The position numbers were made by a program, and so were the translations under genes. 64,000 bases of DNA from Selaginella tamariscina (Eukaryota > Streptophyta > Lycopodiopsida > Selaginellales > Selaginellaceae): the NCBI GenBank assembly GCA_003024785.1, contig PUQB01000074.1, positions 628,304 to 692,303 on the forward strand. The letters are read 5' to 3'. Shown here piece by piece: positions 1 through 12,134 of this stretch (positions within the stretch are counted from its first letter, which is position 1; each line of letters starts with the position of its first letter). The notes beneath the pieces are model-generated. The model did not search any database. It worked only from the letters and a program-made list of their open reading frames with translations, and was not told the DNA's origin.

Positions 1-34
1 ATGCACATTGACAATGTGAAGAAGAAGATCAGCA

Positions 35-1618
35 ATGGCGGATCGAATTGGTGCATACGCACTCCAATCCTTGCCCAGTACAATGCTTTCTCCACCACAT
101 TCACATTCACGGAGGTTTAGGGGTAATTACTCGAGGTTTAGTGCTAATTGCAGCTCAGATTCATGGAGGTTTAGCAAACGCAGCGATTCATGGAGGTGTT
201 TGAACAGAAGAGTGTTGAATTCTTTGTGTTTTAGTAGAAGAAGAGTGAGCAGGAGAAGGATGTGTTGTGTAGTCAGGTGCGAAGGCGGTAATAATGGGGA
301 CGGCGAGAATGGGAAAGATGAAAAGTCTACATCGTCTACTTCGACTGTTACTGAGGAACCACAAGATGGTTCCAGCCAGATTCTCAACCTGTAAGTATAT
401 GTGTGTATACATAGTTACATTGTACATATACGTATAGATGTATGTATACATCTCTCTCTCTCTCTCTAGGTATGTATGTGTGTGTGTGTGTGTGGTGTGT
501 AATATATTTATGAGCATATATACATTTGCATGCGTTTTATTATCAACATAGTTACATTATACTACACACACACAGTATTCTGTATATTTATGAAAATATA
601 TATCGTCTGTACATACAAGAAAATTATGCATTATATCAACATAGTAGGTAGGGACAATCTACCTATATAAATTATGGACAAAGCAAAATCTATTTGCACT
701 ACGTTATAATACAAATATGTGTGTGTGTGTGTACTTGTAATATGCTTCTGTATAATTATGAGCATATATACATTTGTGTATATAAAAGCAATTATGGATT
801 ATATTATCAACATAGTTACATTATACGAAATTGAAAATTATGCATTTTATCAACATGGTTAATACATATACACAAGCGTATGTATGTGTTGTGTATAAGT
901 TTGACCTCTTCTAAACAACAACAATGCATGACTGGTTCCCTTAGATACTGTGACAGTCTGCTAATTTTAAGTTTAGCATCTAGCTTTAGACACACACACA
1001 CACACATACATACATATGTCCGTGTAGATATTAAGATTTGCACTAGGTTAATGACTTGTATTGTGTGCATGCATGTATATAAAAAAAGAATAATGGGTTG
1101 CAAGCAGGGCCTAAGAATGTGCAGCTTGATGCATTCAGATTCATGGAGCTCGTTGGCCCTGAGAAAGTCGATCCCGAAGACATCAAATTATTGAAAGACA
1201 AGGTTTTCGGCTACACCACATTTTGGATTACTGGCCAAGAACCCTTCGGCTCCTCGGTGAAGGTATATACACACATATGTACACGTTATTATCTATGTGT
1301 GTACACATATATGTTATATATGTGTATATACATATATGTATGCGTACATGTATGTGCTTAACGAGTCGATGCTTTGCTTAAGGGGTTCTTCTACTTGGGA
1401 ACTTAAGGGGACAACGCGAACAAGTGTTTGCAAAGCTTCAGAAGGGAGTGCATGAGCTTCTAGGTGATAAATATGATCTGTTCATGGTGGAGGAGCCGAA
1501 TGGGAATGAGCCAGATCCACGAGGGGTCCACGCGTTAGTTTTCTGTTGCTCAGGTGTGTGTGTGTGTGTGTTTCCTGAGTTTGGGGGATATGTGTATAAA
1601 CATTTGTCTAAGGAAGAG

Positions 1619-1662
<44 letters not shown>

Positions 1663-3666
1663 ACACACACATCACACACACAGACACAACACACACATGC
1701 ACGCGCACGCGCACACACACCATGTTATAGGAAGGAAGCCTCGGATACTGGACCGACTAGCTTCTGGCAGTATATTATTGCTGCTGGTCTTTTCGTACTT
1801 ACAGCGGGTGCTTGTCTTCAACTTGGTTTTGCAACTCAGGTATTTATTTATTATTAAAATGAATAAAATATATAAATTTCTCTCTCTCTAGCTGCCGATG
1901 TGCATAGATACACATACATATGTACACAATATGCACCTATGTATGTGGATATGTATAGGACTCTCAAGAAGAACGCATAAATACATCCGTACATCCTTGT
2001 ATGTATGCACGTATGCATATAATTGGATATACGTGTGCATACAATTGGATATATATGAATATAAATGCATACATATATCCAATTGTTCTACTTATTTTAA
2101 CACTCCATTTTGTTTTATCTATATACTGTATTCATTAATATGCTGAAAGTCTTTATATATAATTTTCAGCTACAGGTATCGAAACTTCCACCTGAGATTA
2201 TACAATACTTTACAAATCCAGAGTCTACGGAACCACCGGACTTGCAGCTACTTGCACCGTATCTCGAATCCGCTCTACCTTTGGCATACGGTGTATTTGG
2301 TGTAAATTTATTTCATGTAAGTTTTAAGTACTTAAATTATGATAATTAATAATTTTATTTTACTTATTATTTGCAGGAGGTTGGTCATCGGTTAGCTGCA
2401 TCTCCTTTGAATGTGAAACTTGGGATACCATACTTTATTCCAAAATCACTCTCGGAAGCTTTGGTGCGATCACGCAGGTTAGTTGTATGTTTGTGCGTGT
2501 GTATGTACATTGACACGCATACACACGTTACATATATACACAGACATATTATTAATATTTTCTTTTTGTGCAGTTTAAATCTATATGTCCAGATAGAAGA
2601 GCAAAGTTTGATATATCAATGGCAGGGCCATTAGCAGGGGGTTTATTATCGTTAACCATGCTTAGTGTTGGACTCTTACTCTCGTTTAAAGGACCCTCTG
2701 ATGCTTCACTTGTACAAGTGCCCAGTGTTGTTTTTCAGGGTTCGTTTCTACTAGGACTCGTCAGCAGAGCTGTACTTGGCTACGAGTATGTATACACACA
2801 CACACATGTGTGTGTGTGTATTATGTATGTTTACAGTATGTATATTACACATACGTACTATTAACAAGATGTAATTATTTCATTAGTTTTATTAACATAT
2901 ATAGTTTTTTTTCCCCAGTGTAATGCACTCGAGTACAGTACCCGTGCATCCACTGGTCATTGCTGGCTGGTAAGACTCTCTCTCTCTCTCGCTAAATACA
3001 CACACATACAAAGTCTTACGATGTTACACACTCACATACATTTATTTATTTATTTATTCAGGTGTGGACTTACAACTACTGCATTCAACTTACTACCTGT
3101 GGGATGCATAGATGGAGGACGAGCTTTTCAGGTAATATTCAACCAAACTGTAATTATGATTATTAATAACAATGTTAGTATTAACATTATTTTAATTACA
3201 TTTTTAACTCTTTTATGTATACAATCAGGCTGCGTTTGGGAGTAAGCTGCTCAATGCCTCAGGATTGATAACTTATTTATTACTCGGACTTGGAGTGGTA
3301 AAGTTCACGTGTGTGTGTGTGTGCGTGCGTGTGTGTTACAAAGTGTTTTATACTTGTGCAGTTAGGAGGGCCTCTATCTTTGCCATGGGGTTTATATATT
3401 CTTATCGTCCAGGTTAGTTTATTAAATTTATATAATTTTAAAAGTATATAAAATAGTAATTAGTTGATAATTAATTGGTAATCTAATTACAGAGAACAGC
3501 AGAGAAAGCATGCCTTAACGACGTCACTGGGGTGGGGACGTGGAGGCAGGTGTTACATGCATTTACACTTGTGTTTGTGGTCTTAACACTGCTGCCTTTA
3601 TGGGATGGATTTGCTACTCAATTAGGTGTAGGTATTGGGTCACCTGATGTTGTTGACTTAGTTTGA
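35..3666 (+). CDS. EGY1: EGY1-type chloroplast site-2 (M50) metalloprotease, 12 exons
   Basis: Intramembrane zinc metalloprotease of the EGY family, which acts in the chloroplast inner envelope/thylakoid and is needed for chloroplast development. Exons I can place: 35-390, 1108-1262, 1383-1553, 1731-1839, 2176-2316, 2377-2477, 2574-2785, 2919-2969, 3062-3131, 3229-3297, 3362-3412, 3493-3666. Exon 1 is Arg/Ser-rich and acidic at its end, fitting a transit peptide. The zinc site (FHEVGHRLAA, HExxH) is split by intron 5 between His and Glu. The second motif NLLPVGCIDGGR (NxxPxxxxDGGR) is in exon 9. The GPKN..GPEKVDP and KACLNDVTGVGTWR segments are classic EGY1. The stop is TGA at 3664. Reading frames do not join cleanly at exon 1/2, within exon 3 (run of Gs near 1525) and within exon 6 (run of As near 2441). 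Each needs about one extra base, more like sequence error than pseudogenisation, because the protein is otherwise well conserved. Almost every intron carries a TG/CA microsatellite. Confidence 0.9.
1554..1730. repeat. Compound TG / CT / CA microsatellites filling EGY1 intron 3
   Basis: The intron opens with GT-dinucleotide repeat directly at the splice donor (1554-1571). It then has a CT run (about 1620-1639) that switches to an imperfect CA run (about 1640-1720) just before the acceptor. The repeat therefore supplies the donor itself. Confidence 0.85.
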
Positions 3667-3876
3667 GTAAATTAAATTATACTCAAATCTGTGCGTGCGT
3701 GCGTGTGTGTGTGTGTGTGAATTTAAAAATATATAAAGTCAACTTTCTTAGTATTTAACGACTTGAACACTCTTTACCCATGCCATTGTATACACTTGTA
3801 TCAACTTGCACTTACACACTGTATTAATATGTTCTGTCTCTCACGCACACGCACACGCACGCACAATTCGACAAGT
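3667..3876. other. Convergent intergenic spacer with TG and CA microsatellites
   Basis: Spacer between the tail-to-tail EGY1 (+) and pseudokinase (-) genes. It holds a TG run at about 3691-3719 and a CA-type run at about 3841-3863. No gene is seen. Confidence 0.6.
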
Positions 3877-4983
3877 TTACATTGTTCTGAAAGGAAACGC
3901 CTGACTGAGTGGCCTAAGCCGCTCCACAACGTCCGACATAGACGACGGACGCTACAAATCGGATGCATACACATGGCAGCAATTCTTCCTATCTCCTTGG
4001 AACCCTAACCTCATGCTTAACCAACCTTAACCTCGGATCCAAAACTTCCAACACATGGTTCTTCTCAACATTCCTCATGGTATATTCGTAAAGATTACCT
4101 GGTACCTTTCCCACTTCGAATACCTTCCTGTTCGTTAAAATCTCCGAGAGAAGAACCCCAAAGCAAAACAGTCAACCTTGGTCGCTAGGTATCCATCCAA
4201 CGGCCAATCTGGATCCAGCATCCCCACTGTTCCTAATGGACGACCCGGATTCTTTCCCTCCCAAGGTATATCCATCGCTACCCCAAAGTTTGCCAACTTG
4301 ATGTTCCAATCCCTGTCTATCCATATGTTACCGGACCTCACGTCCCTATGAACCATCTGAACATACTCAATCAGTACATAACATAGTAATGTTTCAATTT
4401 TTGAATTTAAATAAGCTATATTTATCCAACATAGAACTAATAAAGATATAAGATATAGAATTTGAGAGATATAGACCTGATGCCGGTAATGCAGGAACTT
4501 GAGACACTTAGCAACTTGGAAGGCAATGTGGATACGAAGAGGCAAGCTTAACGGGGGAGAAGATGGATCAGCCCTATGCAACACATCATCTAACGAGCCC
4601 CTAGCAGGGCACTGCAACACAAGGAGAGTCTCACTGCAACCCTTGGAAAACCCTATCAGCTCGGCATAGTAAACCTTGTCCGACTGCAGCAATTTCAGTA
4701 ACCTGAGCTCGTTGTTCATTGCGACTTGGGAGGCGTAACTTCTGGTGCCCGGCAAACCGCGTTTGATTACAACAGGGTTACCGTTGTTAAGTATGGCTTT
4801 GTAGAGATTGGCAGTAGTGCATCTCGAGAGAATGCTTTCTGCAGAGAATCCTCCTGTGCTTCTTTGTGCGTCCTCGAACTGGAAGATAAGTAAGGGCATT
4901 CTTTGTTGTATTTCTCGCTCTTTTTCTTCTTCTTCCTGCTCTTCGGTCTCCTGTGCCCGATAACCCCAGTATCCATGGTTCAC
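3877..4983 (-). CDS. Receptor-like cytoplasmic pseudokinase (ZRK/WAK-like), with frame breaks
   Basis: A protein-kinase fold related to plant receptor-like cytoplasmic kinases. Exon 4983-4477 starts with an acidic N-terminus, then IFQFEDAQRSTGGFS (the usual juxtamembrane start), VVIKRG (VAIK lysine kept) and LRIHIAFQVAKCLKFLHYRH. Intron 4476-4357 is open in frame. The second exon from 4356 has MVHRDVRSGNIWID (HRD kept) and LANFGVAM. The glycine-rich loop is not recognisable (CTTANLYKA), and DFG is NFG, so the metal-binding Asp is lost. That is the pattern of pseudokinase adaptors such as the ZRK family, not of an active kinase. The C-lobe continues past an apparent stop near 4135 if one base is added in a GGGG run. 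It continues (LLSEILTN) to an RPSSM..VVERL subdomain XI near 3900, with at least one further break. The kinase fold is clear; subfamily is uncertain. Confidence 0.7.
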
Positions 4984-5002
4984 ACTGCATTCCCCTCGGT
5001 AC

Positions 5003-6014
5003 TTAACTTAGGGTTTGCAGATAATTATTGACAGGAGGGAGAAGAAGTACAGAGATGAAGAGACTGCAGAAAGAGGGCTTCATTCTGCACCAATGCCAAA
5101 CGAACTCTGGTAACATTAAATGGTAATCCAGGAGCCACATTACGGATTTCGGTTTTAGGGTTTCTGGGTGACGGACGAATATTATTTGAATCTTAAGCAA
5201 ACCGTTTGCCCCAAGGGTCACGTTAGTTAACTTTTATGTATATCATATGGTCACATATTTATTTAATGCAATAAACAAGATATTGTTTTAATATTTCCAT
5301 TTATTACATTTTAGAGCTTTTTTGTATACACACATATAAATTAATTAAAAATATTAATAATTAAAATTTAAATATAATAAAGATATTTAATCTCGATCCT
5401 TGATTTTTATGATCAAGATTTAGATATAATGATTAATATGTTTTATGGAGAGAGAGCAAATAGTTTTCTACAATACGTGTGTGTATATCCGGGTGTGTAT
5501 TATGCATGTGTATATTCGTGTGGATATATTATATATGGTACATGTCAAATCAGTTAAATCTCATCATATATATTGTATATATTTAATCATGCATATTCCC
5601 CTCTTTACTGATTTTGTACATAAAAGATCGTTAGCGGTCAATCCCATTGATTCACACGCCTGAACCATAATGCTTGCTATGTACACATATACTGTGGCTT
5701 AATGTTAATATATGCATTATAAGTATATGCATATATAACATTCTGTTATATACATATATAAATAAAATAATCACTAATTGATTCCCTTTCTATTCATATA
5801 ATGTGCAAATATAATTTGCTTGCCCACTCACTTCTATGTTCGAACCTTATTGACAATATCTGTAATATGTATATGTGTGTGTGCTTTCATAATGTATGGG
5901 TAATATTATATAAAACTATAGTACACACAGCTTTTATTAATTCAAAATCTAAAATCCTAAATATTAGATAACAAATTCTTCAAACAATTGATAACAATTT
6001 AATCTCATTCTCCC
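5003..6014. other. AT-rich intergenic stretch
   Basis: No coding region I can support. It is AT-rich with short TG/TA repeats. It may include the upstream region of the pseudokinase (start at 4983 or 4990). Confidence 0.5.
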
Positions 6015-6767
6015 TTATCCATTATAGCAACTTTTCGAAAAACCTCTATCGAAACAACAAATAATATAAATTATATATTTAAGAAAATCAACACCCTTGT
6101 GCGTGTGTGTGCGTTCGTGCGTGTGCGTGTGTGTGTGTGTGTGAGCATAATGCATTCTAAGTGTTAATAACATACCATCATGCAGCATTTGCCCAGCCAA
6201 TCGTGCAAAGTATCGGCTTTCTCTTGGCAAGTCACGGAAGATGTCGAACTTGGACATGTATGTCTGATAACTTGAAAATTTCCCACCTCCAAACCCAATA
6301 TTCTCTAACACCCAATCTCGAAAAACCTGCTACTGCAGTTTCTATCTCAAGTTTTGGATAATAAACAAAATGGTGGTACCTAATACCATTTCTACGGCAA
6401 ATCCGGATATAACCTCTGCATATACTGTTAGTTTATATGTATATAACCTTCTCTCTCACACACACGCGCACGCGCACGCACGCACGCACGTACGTGCACA
6501 AACACAAAACTACCTTAGAAAGTTTCTTGTTCTTGCAAGGGCAGATAACTTGGATCTGCACTTATCAAACTCATGCTGAAAATATGCATAGGCTTGTTGA
6601 TCCACGGCTACATCTAACAGTGCACGAGCACCCTCTCTTGTCATGAACTCCCTCCTGAATTCCGGGATGGAACACAACCCTACAAGTGCCCTAATCCGAC
6701 CTAGCTCTATGTCTCTAGGCTGCTCTAACATATAAGCAATCATAATAGTAAAAATTGCATAATCCAT
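6015..6767 (-). CDS. Unidentified protein, at least two exons, armadillo-like segment
   Basis: Two minus-strand blocks look coding. The upstream one (6767-6510) reads ELGRIRALVGLCSIPEFRRE and then GARALLDVAVDQQ. This is leucine- and alanine-rich helical sequence resembling an armadillo/HEAT-type repeat, followed by a charged helix. The downstream one (about 6430-6176) contains AEVISGFAVEMVLGTTILF, a possible membrane segment, then a frame or exon break, then VLENIGFGGGKFSSYQ and ESRYFARLAGQMLHDG before a GTATG donor. A CA/CG-rich microsatellite (6453-6497) lies in the intron between them. I do not recognise the family. An upstream exon in the 6.97-7.2 kb region is possible but unproven. Confidence 0.4.
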
Positions 6768-6799
6768 TGAGACACAAAACTAAGGGGAAATTAAGTACA

Positions 6800-6885
6800 T
6801 TTTAACCTAAACCCACATTCTTGTAGAAACCCTAACCTAGACCCTAAACCCATAAATATTCATTTTAAAACCCTAAACCATGAGC
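6800..6885 (+). promoter_or_regulatory. Cluster of telo-box-like AAACCCTAA motifs
   Basis: Several interspersed CCCTAA/AAACCCTAA units lie in the intergenic region between the minus-strand 6.0-6.8 kb gene and the plus-strand PRS gene. In plants the telo box (AAACCCTAA) is a promoter element of many housekeeping and translation genes. The position in a divergent promoter fits that role; a chance or telomere-repair origin is possible. Confidence 0.4.
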
Positions 6886-7355
6886 CTAAATTCCAGCGAC
6901 CTGTCTGCAATGATTGCAGATGAATACTGCGTATGCTGCGCCAATCGAATGGCATCCGATATATTGCTTTAATGGCGTGAAGAAATGTACAATAATTTGC
7001 AGGAATCATCTACAGAGTAGCCCAAGAAATCAGTGTGCGAGGGTTTCTTCTTTGTTAGGTATGTAATCAAACTCTCCAGATTCCCAGATTTCACTCCAGG
7101 ATCCACCCGGTTCGCAATTTCTATATGTTTCTTTCCCAGAGATTTCTCCAGAATCCCATTTTCTTGATTTCCTTCCCAAATCTCCCTCGATTTTCTCATT
7201 CATTTTCAGTCACATTATATCGGAATTGCAGATTTTCCTCCGAAATCCCACAGATTTTCCGATTTCCCCCAAAATTGTGTTTTTGTCGGTGAAAACTCCG
7301 ATTTTGATTTATTTTTGCAGTGAATCGGAAGAACAAGGTTAGGGCAAGGCTAGGG

Positions 7356-9723
7356 ATGGTGGAGGAAGCGGCGACGGCTGAGGAAATCGTCGTTCCGACA
7401 TTGCCTGTAGCGGCGGCGCTTGCGCGAGCACCGGCATAGGATCGGCCGACTTTTCCACGGCGGCCGCTTGCAATCTCTTGGATCGGCCCTAACAAGAAGG
7501 ACATCAAGCTGTTCTACTGCAGCGAGTATGAAGATCTTGCTCGACGTGTCGCAGCTGAGACCGATTTGATTGAGCTGAAGTCCATCCGCTGGAAGTAAGT
7601 CTGATAATCGTATATCCATATACATGTATACAATATGTTTGTGTGTCTGTGTATGAAGCAAAAAATATACACACCAGAAATACGCATATGTGTTTTGCAG
7701 CACATTCGAGGATGGATTTCCAAACTTGTTCGTACCAAACGCACACGGGATTAGAGGGCAGCACGTAGCGTTTCTGGCATCGTTTAGCTCCCCCTCAGTT
7801 ATATTTGAACAACTCTCGGTAATGCACACACCTATTCATGTACGTAGTAGCTATGTACACTTGTTTGTGTAAATGTTTGTATGAAAGTGTGTAGATAACA
7901 TTCATTTCCATTCTTTTTTGGTTTTCTCTCTTCTGGGTGTGTGCGGGTGTGTTCATGTGAATACATCATTCATAGCTTACATTTTTTGTCTTCACTCTAC
8001 TCTTCTATGGGTGTGTATGTATATCGTATATGAATATTGCATATATACTACCCGGTGTATGTATATTTTATATTACCCGGTGTATGTATATAGTATATGA
8101 ATGGTTTGATGAATTATGTCATGTATATGTGCAGTAATATACTCTCTCCCACGCATGTTCATTGCTTCGTTTACTGTGGTTGTTCCATTCTTCCCAACTG
8201 GTACCTCGGAGCGTATGGAAGACGAAGGGATATTGCGACTGCTTTTACGCTTGCTCTACTCTCTTCCAATATCCCCATCTCGCGTGGTGTCCGACTAGTC
8301 TTGTCATCTTTGACATCCATGCTCTCCAGGTACGTACTTATGCGTGTATATGTACATTATATATTATGATACTGACATATTATATCCCGCGGTATATATG
8401 TATTATTGATATGGTATGTATTCAATATGTCATGTGAAATGTGGGAATGTGTTCTCAGTAAATGACATGATATCTGTACATATTAAGGAGCTATGCGTGG
8501 TACAACTATTTGATTATTTGTATTCATCCATGTAGATACATATGCGTACATACATACCTATACGTGTTTATTAAGCACACTATAATATATATTTTGATGC
8601 TATATTTCGAGACACACGCACACACACACACAGATGTGTATATCTGTATCTGTGTGTGTGTGTGTGTGTGTAGAGCTAACGCTATATGTGTATAGGAGAG
8701 ATTCTACTTTGGGGACAGTGTCCTTCCCTATTTTGAGAGCGGCATTCCCTTGTTGAAGCACCGTCTGCACCAACTTCCTGATTCCACCAATGTGAGTTTA
8801 ATATACTGGTTAATAAGAATACAATAATAATAACGATATTAATAATAATTACCATTTAACATCGAGTTTTCCAGATCACAGCATAGCGTTCCTGATGAAG
8901 GTGCATGGAAGCGTTTTCATAAACAGTTTGAACATTTTCCAACTGTAAGTAAGTTGTTCCAAGTATAAATTTGTATATTCATTACATAATTTAAAAAAAA
9001 AAAATGTATTATATTATAATCTTTTGACTATACAGATAATATGTACGAAAGTTAGGGATGGTAATGAGCGGATTGTACGGCTTAAGGAGGGCGAGGCTGC
9101 TGGAAGACACGTGGTCATCGTTGATGACTTAGTTAGATCCGGTGGTACACTCAAAGAGTGCCAGGTACGTATGGAAAACACATCTTGACACACCTACATA
9201 AAACACGCAGATACATATCAGACCAATCTAAACACTAATTACCAATTATTTATTTATTTATTTACCTTTTTAGAAAGTATTGCAAGCAAACGGTGCTGCG
9301 AAAGTGAGCGCTTACGCGACACATGGCGTGTTTCCACAAATGACTTGGAAGAAGTTTCTTCACACTGCTGGAGGTACATAATAGTTGTATTATCTATATT
9401 ATGCTATGTTTGTTTTTTGTACATGTGTATATATAATAATTATATATGAGTTACGATATATCGCTGTTATACAGTTTGTTATATATTGGTATTTTGACTA
9501 CTTTGTCATTTTGATATCGTAGTCTATTATATTGCATTATGCATGTCCGCAGCTGCTCTCCTCTCTCTCTCAATTGTAGGTATTATGTTTCAGATATTGA
9601 GAAGGAATTTGATCATTTTTGGATTACGGACTCATGTCCGGAGACTGTAAGCAAGTCATGGGAAAGCCGCCGTTTGAAGTCCTGAGCTTGGCAGGTTCCA
9701 TCGCTGCGGCACTCCAGGTATGA
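7356..9723 (+). CDS. PRS4: Ribose-phosphate pyrophosphokinase, PRS3/PRS4 type
   Basis: Makes PRPP from ribose 5-phosphate and ATP, for purine, pyrimidine, NAD, His and Trp synthesis. It belongs to the plant class II (PRS3/PRS4) branch. Exons: about 7356-7594, 7701-7818, about 8135-8331, 8696-8791, 8875-8944, 9036-9164, 9274-9373, 9594-9723. Diagnostic pieces in order: [74 protein letters not shown], the PRPP-binding loop [12 protein letters not shown], and [16 protein letters not shown] before TGA. The start is uncertain because the first exon has an in-frame TAG near 7437. Frame breaks at about 8225 (GGG), 8290, 8883-8892 and 9652 each need one more base; the protein is otherwise strongly conserved. 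I cannot decide between the plastid PRS3 and cytosolic PRS4 forms. Confidence 0.87.
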
Positions 9724-10287
9724 TATGAGCTTTAGTTTTGCAATTCTGATTAGTTTTGTTAAGTTATTGACAAATTACACACGTATTTATCCCACTCATA
9801 TGATGTGTATTTGTGCTATATATACATATTCTAATATATTGTTTTCCTTAGTTTCCGAATTTACTTAAAACACTCTCCACACACACACACCAAAAGTTTA
9901 AGTGTTGAAATTACATTTTTGTTTGCGTAAATACCTTTATTAGACTTTAAACACCCAAATTTTTTTAATAATAATAATGATGAAGAATCCAAATATAAGT
10001 ACTCAATTTTTGAGTTTGATTTAAAGTTTGAGTCTAACTAACAAAATTGTTGATTAGTTTATTTGTAAATTATTAAATGTTTTTATTATTATTAAATCAT
10101 ATTAAGTGTGTTGAAGTCTAAAATTGTAAATTTATAATATCTAATAAAGTATTTATTGGCGTTTTTTAAACAAATCTGTTATAATTAAATAATAATAAAT
10201 TTGTAAACAAGGGATCGTTTTAGTTTAATTTCTATTTAGTATATGATATATATACTAAATAAAATAAAATATACGTATATATTTGAA

Positions 10288-10341
<54 letters not shown>

Positions 10342-10819
10342 TTTAAATTAAAAAATTGTCATAAAATGATTTGATTTACATATCAATCTAAGTCATGATG
10401 CAAATAATTTATAAAATTTGCTTTAAAACACATTTTAAATATAATTTGAGAAAATGACTCTATATTTAAGAGAGTTTCATAATACCCTTGAAATTTAACA
10501 CATACCTTTTGAAATTCTATATTTACCTTATTAAAACTTCATGCATTTCAAAATTAAATTAATAAATAAATTAATAAATTAATGAATATTTATAATTAAT
10601 TTGTATTTATTATATTTAGCTTTAAAATGTAATTAATTAAACATATATATTGCAATATAATCTTATTTTTTTTTTAAAAAAAAGTCATTTCTTAACATGT
10701 GCTGCTATGATATTTTTTAACATTTAACACTTCTAAATATGTTATGAATTAAATATATAATTTTAGTAAAGCATTATTACTTTCCAAAGTCAAAATATAA
10801 CGACTGAAGTTATATATAA
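9724..10819. other. AT-rich gene-free stretch with long TA microsatellite
   Basis: Very AT-rich 3' flank of PRS. A pure TA run spans about 10290-10336. No gene seen. Confidence 0.7.
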
Positions 10820-11125
10820 GGGGTGTATATAATATAAATGTTTTAGAGGTATACATGTAAATATGATAAATGTTAAGGATATATATAAAATTTTCCTTAT
10901 ATTTAATATATATAAAGTATTCTTTGTACCATATACAGTATACACATAACCATTGTAACGATAAAAAGGAATATTTCAAAGTATAATGGAATATTCCCAA
11001 GTGTGAGAAAATAGAAAGGCAAATGTGCTAGAGTCCACATCTCCAAAGTGCAAAATGTTAGTTGTACATTCAAAGTGCAGGAGGTGTCCTACACTTACAA
11101 GGTGAGGAACACCTCGGCAGCTAAG
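10820..11125 (+). repeat. Dispersed repeat, copy A (inverted partner at 26.2-26.57 kb)
   Basis: Sequence here matches the reverse complement of 26215-26570. Examples are the GCAAATGTGC..CATCTCCAAAGTGCAAAATG block near 11022-11060 and the TTTAATATATATAAAGTATTC block near 10900. It could be a MITE or an LTR fragment; no clear terminal inverted repeat was found. Confidence 0.65.
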
Positions 11126-12134
11126 TATTCATCAACCCATAGTATGAAAGTCCATGCAAGGGTATGTGCCCAACGACATTGTAATAATGATGGGTGTTAG
11201 GGGCAAAGGATTAAGCCACATGACAATAATATGAGGAAGGTTAGATCAAGAAGGGGCTTTGTAAACTTCATGAGCTACATTAGTTGAGCAAAGTAAAAGA
11301 AATACTTGATATTGTATTTAAACTCCGTATTAAATATACTTTCTTTGTTTATTACATGCCCCTTGAGTAACTCTTCCATGACATCCACCTTGAACATTAT
11401 TGATTATTATCTCTAATTGTAATCAATAACATCTTATAAGAGGATGTAGTTCATTTTTGGTGATGATGTGTGCTTTCACTCCCTCTTTACTAGTTGTTTT
11501 CCTACTTCATAAAGGACCCACTCAAATTACAATGTTAGGCATTTCATTTTCCAAGATGATTTTAAGGATTTTCATCTCACTCAATGACCATTGAATAGAG
11601 AGCAATAATGTTTGATACTTCCTACTAAAGTCTAATCGGATGCTTGTGTCATGAAGCAAGCAATCACTGGATGGCAATGAGAAGTGGATATCAATAATAA
11701 TGCCCTGACAATCACGATGACAACTACTTTTTAGGCCAATTGACCACCCAAAGGCACATAGAATATTATTGGCAATTATAAAGGGATGGGTTGACCACAC
11801 TAAGGAGGTATGTATCGCCTCGAAGACAAGGTAGCAATAAGGAGATTAACTTAATGTAGATGGGAAGAATTCTTAGAGCATAATATGGAGACCTATGAGT
11901 TGGCTATGCAACCACCATAATTTAAAAATTGATTTAGGTCATGGTTTAAACCAATTTTGTCTATTCTTAGAAGGAGGCACATCATCAATCGTTGCACCCA
12001 CTAAAGGTGAGGGCCCAACACAATAGCAGACCCATGCGTCATGAGCAAGGCAACCAGGTAGTAGATGCCCCACCTTCAATGGGAAGGCAAAAAGCAGATG
12101 GTCTAAACTTCCAAAGTTTTACCTAGGCAAGTGA
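11126..12134. other. Gene-free stretch upstream of the LTR element
   Basis: No convincing gene. Short minus-strand open frames near 11.5-11.8 kb have no recognisable motif. Confidence 0.5.

Noticed and set aside
7196..7829. Minus-strand frames across the first PRS exons
   Set aside because: The plus strand matches the PRS3/PRS4 family exon by exon.
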